Assembly (NCBI RefSeq): GCF_002813425.1
Contig: NZ_PHUL01000001.1
Coordinates: 3,870,756-3,934,755 of the forward strand
Source of the DNA: Cellulophaga sp. RHA19
GTDB taxonomy: Bacteria; Bacteroidota; Bacteroidia; Flavobacteriales; Flavobacteriaceae
Reading direction: 5' to 3'
Length of the DNA stretch: 64,000 nucleotides
A program made the translations under genes and the position numbers. Below are positions 11,201 through 19,510 of the stretch, piece after piece (position 1 is the stretch's first letter; the number at the start of each line of letters is the position of its first letter). Under the pieces are notes generated by a model. The model was not told where the DNA came from and made no database searches. It saw only the letters and a program-made list of their open reading frames with translations.

Positions 11201-11481
11201 ATTTCTTTGGAGCAGATGCTGCTAACGTATTTAATGCAGATTATATAAAGTTAAGAGAAGTTAGTTTAAGTTATAAATTACCTTCATCATTATTAAAAAA
11301 CACAGGTATTACAGCTGTAAACATATCTGCTTTTGGAAGAAACTTAGGTGTTTGGGGACTAGATAATGAAAACTTTGACCCAGAAGTAGCTACTTCTGGA
11401 AGTGGAAACATCCAGGGTTCTGAAGGTGGATCACTTCCTTCAACTAAAAGCTATGGATTAAACTTACAATTAAAATTCTAA
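8272..11481 (+). CDS. SusC/RagA-family TonB-linked outer-membrane transporter (copy 2)
   Basis: Paralogue of the 3257-6487 gene with the same design: signal peptide, carboxypeptidase-regulatory-like domain, EVVVTALGISREKK linker, plug (VVDGIPLDN, ILITTKSG) and a barrel ending GLNLQLKF. I start it at the ATG at 8272, giving 1069 aa. An in-frame TTG ten codons upstream is possible but would put charged residues before the signal peptide, and the sister gene begins at the same MKTKQ. Roughly the first 100 codons are nearly identical in DNA to copy 1, after which the plug and barrel differ widely, suggesting different substrates. A SusD gene follows after 4 bp. Confidence 0.93.
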   Translation: MKTKQRGILTLLLAFIVHLTFAQQKTISGTVTDQDGIPLPGVNILVKGTTTGTQTDFDGKYTISASNGQVLLFTYLGQTPTSRTVDNQNMINVKMTEDAEALQEVVVTALGISREKKSLGYSTQTVSGDDIAETRSSNALNAMSGKVAGVQVSNNSGSLGGSTRIVLRGPSSITQENRPLMVVDGIPLDNSNYNSNATQSGGGGRDFGDAGFDINPDDIETMNILKGGAAAALYGSRASNGVILITTKSGKKGKAQITINSGVTFDKVNILPKVQNLYGGGAGDASTIGQVGFGTTTINGTEYSVVDYGTDESWGPRYEGQQVLHWDAFDPEFSNDYLQTRPWVAPKNDKDSFWNTGITYNNGVSFSQGTEKSTVRLSANKTSTHGIVPNSELNKSSVNFNATSQLTEKLKVDALVNLTITDGFNRPASGYTGSGVVQQMYQFGQTSLDFERLKNYKREDGTQRSWNRVSAEDGSPRYSDNPYWTLYENTSEDKRTRWYGNIGATYNFTDELYVVAKIYADTYDFRINDRRAVGSQSPAFYSEADRDFQEVNYEARLHFDKKFMDDKISVNSFIGTNRRDNEFHRLSAATSGGLVVPGLYNISNSSDPAQATEFDSYKRVNSVYGSVSLGYDNFAYLTVVGRSDWSSTLPENDNSFFYPGVNGSIVFSNLIKADWLSFGKIRGGYAEVGSDTDPYQLATTFVADIPFLGDVPFSTNGVSQNPNLRPELKQTYEVGLEMAFLKNRISFDLTYYNEETSDLITPVTVDPSTGYNSTFTNAGVLRNRGIEALVNITPIQTEDFSWDFTWNFSKNNNELLEIIDGVESLQIASFPFNSVSINAVVGESYGVIRGTNFVFDDQGNKVVNANGSYAETQNVENLGSILPDYNMGFKNTLRYKNLSLGFLVDVQKGGKYRSLTNIWGNYSGILEQTATNNKREVGTVLEGVTGTITYDANGDYVVTNTSPNTQVISAQQEGTDYFFGADAANVFNADYIKLREVSLSYKLPSSLLKNTGITAVNISAFGRNLGVWGLDNENFDPEVATSGSGNIQGSEGGSLPSTKSYGLNLQLKF

Positions 11482-11485
11482 GAAA

Positions 11486-13081
11486 ATGAAAAATAAACTT
11501 ATACTATTATTAGCAATTGTATTGGCAATTACTTTTAATTCCTGTGACCAAGATTTAGCAGAAATTAATGAGAATCCAAACAACCCAGAGGTAGTACCCA
11601 CTAGTAATATTTTTGCTAGTGCTACTAAACAATTTACAGATTTCTCAAGAGACGCATTTAACGAAGGGAGATTAACTCTTCCTTGGGTTCAATACTGGGG
11701 ACAAACTGCTTATGCTGATGAAGACAGATATTTATATCGTGAATCTTCCGCAGAATCTATATACCGTAACACTTATTTAGTTGCTACAGATTTTAAAGCT
11801 ATATTGGATCAAAATACAAACGAAGAAACAAGAGGTCTTGCTGCCGCATACGGAGATAATGACAACCAAATTGCCGCTTCTCGTATTATGCTTTCTTATA
11901 TGTTTTACGAATTAACAAACTTTTTTGGGGATGTTCCTTACTATTCTTATGGTTCAGACAACGCTAGTTTTGAAGGTTTAAACTTAGATTTAACCGCCAC
12001 TCCTGTTTTTGCTTCTCAAGAAGACATTTATATTGACATTCTTAAAGAATTAAGAGAGTCCGCAGATATGATTAACGAAGGCTCCGTAGTATTTAATAGT
12101 GGAGATAATATTTTTGGAGGAGACGCTTCTAAATGGAAAAAATTTGCAAACTCATTGATATTAAGAGTTGCTACAACTATAAAAGGTGTAGATAATGCAA
12201 CATATGAGTCGGCTTTTGATGCTGCTATCGCAAGTGGTGTTATGACTTCTAACGATGATACTGCTGCACAATCTTACGATACTGCTGATGCAAATTCTTC
12301 TCCTTTATGGGGTTCTTTCATAGATAGAACTGATTTTGCTGTTGCCGCACCATTTATAGATTTATTAAAAGGAGAAAGAGGAAATTTCAATCCAGATCCA
12401 CGTTTATTTAAAATGGCTGTCCCAATTTCAGAAGGAATAGAGGAAGTTAAAAAAGGTACTGCAGTGGTAACAGAAGATTATGATGATTATATAGGTATTC
12501 CTTATGCTTTTAGAAACACTAATTTCTTAAGGAACATAGCTTACTCTTACCCTAGCAGTAATGTTTTAAAACCAGATTACAAAGAGGTTTTAATGGAATA
12601 CGCAGAAGTAGAATTTTTAATTTCGGAACGTAATGGTTGGTCACAAACTAACTATGAAAATGGGGTTACAGCAAGTATGGAAAAATGGGGAGTAGATGCT
12701 ACAGATATATCTACTTTTGTATCTAGCTTACCTCCAGCTAACCAAGCAAACGTTCTTAATCAAAAATATATAGCTTTGTATATGCAAGCTCACCAAGCTT
12801 ACACAGAATACAGAAGAACTGGTTTTCCTAATACTTTAATTCAAGCAAATGAAGTAGTTACATTACCACAGATTCAGATTGACGAACAAAATACTGATGA
12901 ACCTTTAAGTAGTTATACTTTTGAACCTGGACCAGTAGATCCTTCAGTAGATGATTTACCTTTTCGTTTGAGATACCCACAAGTACTTCAAACTTTAAAT
13001 GGTGAAAATAGAAATACTGCTGCTCAAGGACTTTCAAATGGCGATTTAATTACAAGCAAATTATTCTGGGATGTTAACTAA
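11486..13081 (+). CDS. SusD/RagB-like surface lipoprotein, copy 2
   Basis: Lid lipoprotein of the second SusC. The 531-aa product has a lipoprotein signal (about residues 1-20, ending ITFNSC) followed by DQDLAEINENPNNPEVV, matching the start of copy 1 in pattern. It is about 57 aa longer than copy 1, including an insertion around EEVKKGTAVVTEDYDDY and a proline-rich stretch FEPGPVDPSVDD near the C-terminus, and it ends LFWDVN. It starts 4 bp after the SusC stop, so the two are translated from one mRNA. The ligand is unknown. Confidence 0.92.
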   Translation: MKNKLILLLAIVLAITFNSCDQDLAEINENPNNPEVVPTSNIFASATKQFTDFSRDAFNEGRLTLPWVQYWGQTAYADEDRYLYRESSAESIYRNTYLVATDFKAILDQNTNEETRGLAAAYGDNDNQIAASRIMLSYMFYELTNFFGDVPYYSYGSDNASFEGLNLDLTATPVFASQEDIYIDILKELRESADMINEGSVVFNSGDNIFGGDASKWKKFANSLILRVATTIKGVDNATYESAFDAAIASGVMTSNDDTAAQSYDTADANSSPLWGSFIDRTDFAVAAPFIDLLKGERGNFNPDPRLFKMAVPISEGIEEVKKGTAVVTEDYDDYIGIPYAFRNTNFLRNIAYSYPSSNVLKPDYKEVLMEYAEVEFLISERNGWSQTNYENGVTASMEKWGVDATDISTFVSSLPPANQANVLNQKYIALYMQAHQAYTEYRRTGFPNTLIQANEVVTLPQIQIDEQNTDEPLSSYTFEPGPVDPSVDDLPFRLRYPQVLQTLNGENRNTAAQGLSNGDLITSKLFWDVN

Positions 13082-13115
13082 TTTTAATTAGCTAAAAATT
13101 CCTAATTTAATATTT

Positions 13116-13146
13116 AAACCTGCGGAGATTTCCGCAGGTTTTTTTT
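13116..13146 (+). terminator. Rho-independent terminator after susCD copy 2
   Basis: Same CCTGCGGA-GATT-TCCGCAGG hairpin as after copy 1, with AAA/TTT extension and an eight-T tail. The sequence before it, TAATTTTAATTAGCTxAAAATTC, is also shared with copy 1. The T tail runs into the promoter of rlmB. Confidence 0.92.
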
Positions 13147-13147
13147 A

Positions 13148-13155
13148 TACCTTTG
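13148..13155 (+). promoter_or_regulatory. -7 element of rlmB, 4 bp before its start codon
   Basis: TACCTTTG begins just after the terminator T tail and leaves four bases before the ATG at 13160. With normal spacing the transcript would begin at or beside the ATG, so the mRNA would be leaderless or nearly so. The -33 region would fall inside the terminator hairpin and has no clear TTG. Confidence 0.5.
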
Positions 13156-13159
13156 CCAA

Positions 13160-13897
13160 ATGGAAAAAACTACCCAAATTTATGGTATTAGAGCAATTAT
13201 AGAAGCTATAAATGCTAATGAAGCTCTAGATAAAATTTTTGTTCAAAAAGGATTAAAAGGAGATCTTTTTAGAGAACTTGAAAATTTAGCCAGAAAAAAA
13301 GGAATTAGTATTTCTTATGTACCTGTTGAAAAACTAAACAGACTAACAAGAAATAACCACCAAGGTGTAGTTGCTAACATATCTCCTATTACGTTTCATA
13401 ATTTTGAAGAATTGGTAGAAGCTATAATTGAAAAAAAAGAAAACCCTCTTTTTTTACTGCTAGACCAACTGTCTGATGTACGTAACTTTGGTGCAATCAT
13501 AAGAACTGCAGAATGTACTGGTGTAGATGGTATCATTATTCAGAAAAAAGGTGCTGCTCCTGTAACTGCAGATACCATAAAAACTTCTGCCGGTGCTGCT
13601 TTTAAAGTGCCAATTGCAAAAGTTAACCATATTAAAGACGCTGTACATTATCTACAAGCTTCTGGAGTTAAAATTATTGCTGCATCAGAAAAAACAGAAA
13701 ATACAATTTACGATGTTTCTTTTAAAGAAGCTTCTGCAATAATTATGGGTTCTGAAGATGTAGGTATATCTCCATCAATATTAAAAGCCGCAGACCATAC
13801 TGCCAAATTACCTTTATTAGGAGAAATAGAATCTTTAAATGTTTCTGTTGCTTGTGGTGTGTTTTTATACGAAGCCGTAAGACAACGTTTAGGATAA
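13160..13897 (+). CDS. rlmB: 23S rRNA (guanosine-2'-O-)-methyltransferase RlmB / TrmH-family SPOUT enzyme
   Basis: SpoU-type RNA 2'-O-methyltransferase, most like RlmB, which methylates G2251 of the 23S P-loop using SAM. The 245-aa length is normal. An N-terminal substrate-binding domain (about 1-80, IYGIRAIIEAI) precedes the SPOUT domain with the three family motifs: DQLSDVRNFGAIIRTAECTG, IIMGSEDVGIS and LPLLGEIESLNVSVACG. The knotted SAM pocket residues look intact. The gene stands alone between the susCD terminator and a convergent rhomboid gene 10 bp beyond its stop. The exact target nucleotide is inferred from family resemblance. Confidence 0.9.
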   Translation: MEKTTQIYGIRAIIEAINANEALDKIFVQKGLKGDLFRELENLARKKGISISYVPVEKLNRLTRNNHQGVVANISPITFHNFEELVEAIIEKKENPLFLLLDQLSDVRNFGAIIRTAECTGVDGIIIQKKGAAPVTADTIKTSAGAAFKVPIAKVNHIKDAVHYLQASGVKIIAASEKTENTIYDVSFKEASAIIMGSEDVGISPSILKAADHTAKLPLLGEIESLNVSVACGVFLYEAVRQRLG

Positions 13898-13907
13898 AAT
13901 ACTCCTA

Positions 13908-14654
13908 CTACTCTTCTGTTTTCTTTTTAAAGTGATACGTAATATTGATTGGACTTGAACTTGTAGTGTCTAATTCTGGATCATCATCTGGTTTAAATTC
14001 TACAAAATTACCATTCTCATCAAAATGACGTAGAAATTCGTCTGCTTCTTCATTGTAGTTATCCTCTTCCCAAGCATACTTTTGGGGTTTAGGAATATCT
14101 GCTTTTAAAAAGTATGCAAAAAATAATCCCGTAATAAATCCGCCTAAATGACCTTCCCATGAAACACCTTCTTTTATAGGGAGTATATACCATAGCATAC
14201 TACCATATACAAATACTACAAGTAAAGAAAGTGCAATTAACCGGTAATGCTTAGCAAAAACACCTTTAAAAAATATAAAACTAGCAAGTAAATAAATAAC
14301 ACCACTTGCACCAATATGGTAAGATGGTCTACCAATTAACCAGGTAATTAAGCCAGACAATAGCGTGCCATAAAAAAGAACTTTAAACGCAACTGGCTTG
14401 TAAAAATAAACCAATGCAGCACTTAACACTACTAACGGTAAAGTATTGCTATATAGATGTTTTAATGAGCCGTGTATAAACGGACTAAACAATATACCTT
14501 TAAGCCCGCTTAACGTTCTTGGATACACTCCAAAATTGTTAAAATTTATTTTAAACTGTAGCTCTACCCAATAGACTGTCCAAATACTTAATACAGCTAT
14601 TATTGGCACTAATAGCACTGAATTAGAAAATTTAAAGTAATTATTGTCTGTCAT
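13908..14654 (-). CDS. Rhomboid-family intramembrane serine protease
   Basis: Multi-pass membrane protease that cleaves substrates within the bilayer. From the preferred start at 14654 (MTDNNYFKFS) the product is 248 aa. A start 13 codons upstream would add a charged, non-membrane stretch. About six hydrophobic segments are visible. The catalytic dyad is present: Ser117 in GASG and His169 in EGHLGGFITG, and the HLYSN motif lies in TM2. The C-terminal 70 or so residues are an acidic cytoplasmic tail (KPDDDPELDTTSSS). It is convergent with rlmB. The substrate is unknown. Confidence 0.9.
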   Translation of the reverse strand: MTDNNYFKFSNSVLLVPIIAVLSIWTVYWVELQFKINFNNFGVYPRTLSGLKGILFSPFIHGSLKHLYSNTLPLVVLSAALVYFYKPVAFKVLFYGTLLSGLITWLIGRPSYHIGASGVIYLLASFIFFKGVFAKHYRLIALSLLVVFVYGSMLWYILPIKEGVSWEGHLGGFITGLFFAYFLKADIPKPQKYAWEEDNYNEEADEFLRHFDENGNFVEFKPDDDPELDTTSSSPINITYHFKKKTEE

Positions 14655-14712
14655 TAACACTAATTTACTACAATAACGCAATGATTTAGCCAAAAAATAT
14701 AAATCTGCTAAA

Positions 14713-14739
14713 TTGTCATTTAGATTCTTTTTATTTTTG
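14713..14739 (+). promoter_or_regulatory. Promoter of rarA, predicted leaderless
   Basis: TTG at 14713-14715, a 16-bp spacer, then TATTTTTG at 14732-14739. The -7 element ends four bases before the ATG at 14744, the same geometry as the rlmB promoter, so transcription would begin at or very near the start codon. Confidence 0.6.
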
Positions 14740-14743
14740 TGGT

Positions 14744-16021
14744 ATGAATGAGCCTTTAGCAGAAAGAGTAAGACCTAAAACATTATCTGAATATGTGAGT
14801 CAGACCCATTTAGTTGGAGATAATGGCACACTAACGCACCAAATTAAAAGAGGTATTTTACCTTCTTTAATTCTTTGGGGACCTCCTGGTACTGGTAAAA
14901 CAACATTAGCCAATATTATTGCTAATGAAATAGATAGGCCATTTTATACTTTAAGTGCTATTAGCAGCGGAGTTAAAGATGTTAGAGAGGTTATAGAAAA
15001 AGCAAAAAAAGGCGGTGGTTTATTCACTACAAAAAATCCTATTTTATTTATTGATGAAATTCATAGGTTTAGTAAATCCCAGCAAGATTCATTACTAGCT
15101 GCTGTAGAGAAAGGTTGGGTTACATTAATTGGAGCCACTACAGAGAATCCTAGTTTTGAGGTAATTCCTGCCCTTTTAAGTAGATGCCAAGTTTATATTT
15201 TAAAACCTTTTGATAAGCACGATTTAGTTGCTTTGTTAGAGCGAGCAGTAAGACAAGACACTCAGCTACAAAAGAAAAACATAGAGCTAAAAGAAACCGA
15301 GGCTCTACTTAGACTATCTGGTGGAGATGGCAGAAAATTATTAAATATTTTTGAACTAGTCATAAACTCAGAAAACACAGAAGATGTTATAATTACTGAT
15401 GAATTAGTACTTAGCAAAGTGCAAAAAAATACTGTTTTATACGACAAAACAGGTGAGCAACACTATGATATTGTATCTGCTTTTATAAAATCTATTCGTG
15501 GTAGTGACCCAAATGGTGCTGTGTATTGGTTGGCACGTATGATTGAAGGTGGTGAGGATGTAAAATTTATTGCTCGTAGAATGCTTATTGCTGCATCTGA
15601 AGATATAGGCAATGCCAACCCAACTGCTTTAGTAATGGCAAATACTACTTTCCAAGCTGTTAGCACTATTGGCTACCCAGAGGCAAGAATAATTCTAAGT
15701 CAATGTGCAATTTACCTAGCTACGTCTGCAAAAAGCAATGCTAGCTATGCCGCTATAGGCAAAGCACAACAAGTTGTTAAACAAACTGGAGATTTATCTG
15801 TACCGCTTGCTTTACGTAATGCTCCTACTAAGCTTATGAAAGATATTGGATACGGTAAAGACTACCAATATGCTCACAATTATGAAAATAACTTTGTAGC
15901 AGCAGAGTTTTTACCAGATGAATTATCTGGTTCATCTTTTTATATTCCTGGTAATAACAACAGAGAAAGAACTATTAAAGAATTCTTAAAAAATAGATGG
16001 AAAGATAAATACGAACTTTAG
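14744..16021 (+). CDS. rarA: Replication-associated recombination protein A (AAA+ ATPase)
   Basis: RarA/MgsA (Mgs1/WRNIP1 family), a clamp-loader-like ATPase that acts at stalled or gapped replication forks. The 425-aa product has Walker [12 protein letters not shown] (about residues 46-56), Walker [11 protein letters not shown], sensor 1 region [12 protein letters not shown] and the C-terminal tetramerisation part with [20 protein letters not shown], all typical. It starts with [18 protein letters not shown], the normal N-terminus of the family. It is a single gene, nearly touching the convergent gene at 16024. Confidence 0.94.
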   Translation: MNEPLAERVRPKTLSEYVSQTHLVGDNGTLTHQIKRGILPSLILWGPPGTGKTTLANIIANEIDRPFYTLSAISSGVKDVREVIEKAKKGGGLFTTKNPILFIDEIHRFSKSQQDSLLAAVEKGWVTLIGATTENPSFEVIPALLSRCQVYILKPFDKHDLVALLERAVRQDTQLQKKNIELKETEALLRLSGGDGRKLLNIFELVINSENTEDVIITDELVLSKVQKNTVLYDKTGEQHYDIVSAFIKSIRGSDPNGAVYWLARMIEGGEDVKFIARRMLIAASEDIGNANPTALVMANTTFQAVSTIGYPEARIILSQCAIYLATSAKSNASYAAIGKAQQVVKQTGDLSVPLALRNAPTKLMKDIGYGKDYQYAHNYENNFVAAEFLPDELSGSSFYIPGNNNRERTIKEFLKNRWKDKYEL

Positions 16022-16023
16022 AA

Positions 16024-16806
16024 TTAAAATTTAATATTTAATTCTTTAGATTGTAATTTATCTCCTTGATAATACTCAAAAAACCATTTACCGTTTTTAG
16101 ATACTATCATTCCGTTGATATCATTATTAATAGCTAAAAATACACTTGGCACAGTAGTTTTGTACATTTTGTATTCAATTTTTGGTGTACTGTCTACCAA
16201 TTGATACCCATTTGGTATTTGCTGCGCATACAAAACACCTTCTAACACTGTTTCCTCTGCTTTAGCTGCAGCTATAACTTTTTTATCAACCGGAGCCGCC
16301 GCTACTGCTTTTTCTTCAACCTTTTTTACATCATCCTTGTAACTAACAATCAAAGTTTGGTTATTATGTTTTTCTTCTTCTTTAGGAGTGTAACTATAAC
16401 TTATAGTATTAAAAGATTTAAAAGCCTCCCTTATTGCTTGGCTGTATGCTTTTTGATATTCTTTTTCTTTGCTTTTTTCTACTGAAGTTGCAAAAACTTG
16501 ATCTGAATTACAGTCCTTTAAAAGCAAACCTGCTTTTGTAGTAAACATATTAGACTCATCTTTTAAATCAACTACTAAACCTAAACACCTATTAGACTTT
16601 AAATCCTGTGGTAAATCATCATCATAAACAACAGTATATCCTTTTTTATCAAACAAAAACTTAATTAAAGCACTTGTTCTATATTGATCTGCCTCTTTAA
16701 AAGCATTGAATTTTTTAGGTACAATTATATACTTATATTCATTAAAATTTTGTGCTGATAAAAAAAATGAACACATAAAAATTGCTCCAAAAAGTAACTG
16801 TTTCAT
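16024..16806 (-). CDS. Exported protein of unknown function
   Basis: Not a family I can name. The 260-aa product has a clear signal peptide (MKQLLFGAIFMCSFFLSAQ, cleavage near residue 19), so it is periplasmic or attached to the envelope. The N-terminal half (YKYIIVPKKFNAF..RTSALIKFLFDKKGYTVVYDDDLP) looks like a compact alpha/beta domain. A lysine/alanine-rich linker about residues 165-195 leads to a C-terminal part rich in beta strands. It lies 15 bp after the DUF5723 gene on the same strand and probably belongs to the same operon with the lipoprotein gene at 18240. Confidence 0.75.
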   Translation of the reverse strand: MKQLLFGAIFMCSFFLSAQNFNEYKYIIVPKKFNAFKEADQYRTSALIKFLFDKKGYTVVYDDDLPQDLKSNRCLGLVVDLKDESNMFTTKAGLLLKDCNSDQVFATSVEKSKEKEYQKAYSQAIREAFKSFNTISYSYTPKEEEKHNNQTLIVSYKDDVKKVEEKAVAAAPVDKKVIAAAKAEETVLEGVLYAQQIPNGYQLVDSTPKIEYKMYKTTVPSVFLAINNDINGMIVSKNGKWFFEYYQGDKLQSKELNIKF

Positions 16807-16821
16807 AGGACTAACTTAAAT

Positions 16822-18243
16822 TTAGCGCCAAGATATAACATTAATTCCTAACTGAAAAGATGCGTATTGTGAAGCTGCTAAATTTTTGTAACCAACTAAA
16901 TTATCTGCCATTGCATATAAATTTACAGGGCCTAGATTTAAATTTGCTCCAAAACCAATATTTGTTGCTGAATATTTATCAATTGTATAAGTAGTTTTTA
17001 AGCTAAGTGTTTTTCCAAAATTTCTTTGATAAAATCCTGTTACTGCTACTTGTGGTCCGCGTGGTCTGTTAATTACATACAATTGTCCGCCAACAGCGTT
17101 AGGGTAACCTAAACTACCTCTACTACCACCAGCTTTACAGTCACAATCTTGCATACTTCTATTCTGTTCTCCAAAATTATAACGTATGGAACCGTAAAGT
17201 TTGGTTGGCCTAAAACTTATATATGAATCCTGATTCTCTTCATAAGGAATTAAACCATCCACCTCATCTACCAATTCTTGCCAAAAATCTCTACCTGTAC
17301 CTATTAAGTCTTCAGGTAAAATTACCTCTACACCTTCTACGGTTGCTTGCCCTTTTAAAGTGTAATTTCTAACATCTGTAGAGTGCATTATAAATCCTAG
17401 ATCTAAAATACTAGCAGTTACTGTTGTATTTCTGTTTAGTTGGTATGTAAAACCTAAATCTACACCCACTCCTAAATCGCCTCCTAACAGGCCTCTTTTA
17501 GTTAAAACACTACCAACACCTGTACCGTCATCATTAGCATCTTTTATACTATTTAAACCAGATGTTTGCAGCTGCATATCTGCTACCAATGTAGAAGCTA
17601 ACAAGTTATTTTCTCCTGGCGTTGTCACAAAATACCCTTTATTTTTTGTTGACTTAAATGAAAAAATACTAGAGTACAATTTACCTCTTACACCAACTAT
17701 TAGCCTATTATCTATACGTTTATTTATACCAAAATGGAAAACGTTTACCATTTCCCCTCTTGTTTTTAGATGAGACAAATCAAACCTTTGGTTAAGTCTG
17801 TCTGCATTACCCTCAAAACCTAAAATAGCATAATCTTTAAACCAATAACCTATAGCATCACCTTCATTGTAAATACCAAAAGAGTAAAAATTGTCTGGAT
17901 TTTTTTTACTTCTAAATCCTACATTTAGTATTTCTACTTGGTATGTACCACTAAGATCGTCTGTTGGTTTCATACCATACAAGGCACGTTCTCTAATTTT
18001 ATCGTTAATATCTAAACCATCATTTGCAAAAAAATCGTTTACAGATGCTCCACTAGAACCTGCCTGAAAAGATATACCAGACAATAAAGGAACGCCAACA
18101 TACATATTTAAACCTGTTTCTATACCAGGATTTAAAAGCATTGCTTGTGGCACTTCTTTAAAATCGTACATTATTTGTTTATTCTGCGCAAAGCCATAAA
18201 AAGTGCACGCAAAAAATAGTAACATTACATACCTATTTATCAT
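16822..18243 (-). CDS. DUF5723-family outer-membrane beta-barrel protein
   Basis: 473-aa predicted outer-membrane protein. It has a signal peptide (ending YGFAQNK) followed by YDFKEVPQAMLLNPGIE, the typical opening of the Bacteroidota DUF5723 family, and long alternating beta strands with many glycines ending in a strand FQLGINVIS plus WR. The role is unknown; relatives are often compared with PorP/SprF- or porin-like barrels, which is an inference. Its start codon overlaps the stop of the lipoprotein gene by 4 bp, so the two are translationally coupled and may form an envelope complex. Confidence 0.8.
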   Translation of the reverse strand: MINRYVMLLFFACTFYGFAQNKQIMYDFKEVPQAMLLNPGIETGLNMYVGVPLLSGISFQAGSSGASVNDFFANDGLDINDKIRERALYGMKPTDDLSGTYQVEILNVGFRSKKNPDNFYSFGIYNEGDAIGYWFKDYAILGFEGNADRLNQRFDLSHLKTRGEMVNVFHFGINKRIDNRLIVGVRGKLYSSIFSFKSTKNKGYFVTTPGENNLLASTLVADMQLQTSGLNSIKDANDDGTGVGSVLTKRGLLGGDLGVGVDLGFTYQLNRNTTVTASILDLGFIMHSTDVRNYTLKGQATVEGVEVILPEDLIGTGRDFWQELVDEVDGLIPYEENQDSYISFRPTKLYGSIRYNFGEQNRSMQDCDCKAGGSRGSLGYPNAVGGQLYVINRPRGPQVAVTGFYQRNFGKTLSLKTTYTIDKYSATNIGFGANLNLGPVNLYAMADNLVGYKNLAASQYASFQLGINVISWR

Positions 18244-18782
18244 CTTACACCTATTTTTAATTTAGCACTAGACCTAAATATTAATTTTGGATTTGCGTTA
18301 CTAGACACAGTGGTATTATCTCCTAAATTTTGAGCAGATAAACGCAATGCAGATGTATTTCTTATAATATCTAAAGATTTACCAGTACCGCCATATAAAA
18401 CATCTAAATCTGTAGTTGTAGTAGATTCTGCTCCTATATTTAAAACAGTAGTATCTAATACATTACCACCATCATCAATAAGTTCTATAACTACGCTAAC
18501 AGGTTTGCTAGTAGTGTTTTCTAATTGATAGGTAATTGTACTCTCTATTACATTATCTGAAATGTAATCTTCACTAAAAGCATCAAAATTAAAATCATTA
18601 GTGTAAAATGATGAAGGGTTAGAGTTTATAAGATCCTCTGTTGTTTCAAAATAAAATATACTTGCTTCTACAGTGGGTTCTATTACAATATCATCTGTTT
18701 GGCTAAAATCTTGCTCATCTATGCAAGATACCAACGATAAACATAAAAATAGAACACTAAATAAATAGTGGGGACTTTTCAT
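18240..18782 (-). CDS. Putative lipoprotein paired with the DUF5723 barrel
   Basis: 180-aa product with a lipoprotein signal (FSVLFLCLSLVSC, Cys about residue 20) followed by IDEQDFSQTDD, an acidic stretch after the cysteine. The rest is predicted beta-rich, with valine/isoleucine strands (TITYQLENTTSKPVSVVIEL) like an immunoglobulin- or late-fimbria-like fold. I do not recognise a named family. The ATGA overlap with the DUF5723 gene shows the two are coexpressed. Confidence 0.78.
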   Translation of the reverse strand: MKSPHYLFSVLFLCLSLVSCIDEQDFSQTDDIVIEPTVEASIFYFETTEDLINSNPSSFYTNDFNFDAFSEDYISDNVIESTITYQLENTTSKPVSVVIELIDDGGNVLDTTVLNIGAESTTTTDLDVLYGGTGKSLDIIRNTSALRLSAQNLGDNTTVSSNANPKLIFRSSAKLKIGVR

Positions 18783-18820
18783 TTTATAGTATTTGTGTAA
18801 TTAATGGTAAAAATATAACT

Positions 18821-19510
18821 CTACAAATACATTTTTATTTCATCTAAAGAGTTAATTATACTACAATGATTGTGTATTTCCTCTTGATGCGTATTAAAAT
18901 GTAATGCGTGTAAACCCACAGATTTAGCTCCTAAAATATCTGCCTCTAAACTGTCGCCAATCATTAAAGATTGTTCTGCTGATACGTTAGCTTTTTTTAA
19001 AGCAAGTTCAAAAATATAGGGATCTGGCTTTTTAACACCAGCCATTTCAGAATCTATTATCACATCAAAAAAACGATCTAAATTTGAGTTTCTAATTTTT
19101 TTATTCTGTACTTCTTGGAAACCATTAGTTATAATATGCAACTTATAATTTGGTTTTAAGTGTTCTAATATCTCTATAGCATTAGGAAATAAGTGGTTAT
19201 GAGATGATAAATGATTTATATATTCTTCTGCTAACAAATTAATTTCATTATCTGTTGCATTATAATTTATGGTTTTAAAAGTGGTTTGCAAACGTTGAAA
19301 ACGTAAGTCGGCCTTAGATATTTTTTCTTCTCTAAATAACTTCCAATATTGATGATTTATAGGCACGTAGGCTTTTAAAAAATCTTCAACTTTTACGCCA
19401 ATTTTATTATCTTCTAATATTTTGGTAAACGTAAGGGCAGAGTTTTTTTCAAAATCCCATAATGTATGGTCTAAATCAAAAAAAACATCGGTGACAAGGT
19501 CTTTATACAT
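18821..19510 (-). CDS. yjjG: YjjG-family pyrimidine nucleotidase (HAD superfamily)
   Basis: HAD phosphatase. In E. coli YjjG hydrolyses non-canonical pyrimidine nucleotides and so cleans the nucleotide pool. The 229-aa length is normal. Motif I is FFDLDHTLWDF (nucleophile and acid Asp pair), motif II is the Thr in HIITNGF, the lysine is in VKKPDPYIF, and motif III is MIGDSLEADILGAKSVG. The cap domain (about 18-90) has the helical type. Its start overlaps the end of the upstream gene by 8 bp. Substrate specificity is inferred from resemblance. Confidence 0.87.
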   Translation of the reverse strand: MYKDLVTDVFFDLDHTLWDFEKNSALTFTKILEDNKIGVKVEDFLKAYVPINHQYWKLFREEKISKADLRFQRLQTTFKTINYNATDNEINLLAEEYINHLSSHNHLFPNAIEILEHLKPNYKLHIITNGFQEVQNKKIRNSNLDRFFDVIIDSEMAGVKKPDPYIFELALKKANVSAEQSLMIGDSLEADILGAKSVGLHALHFNTHQEEIHNHCSIINSLDEIKMYL

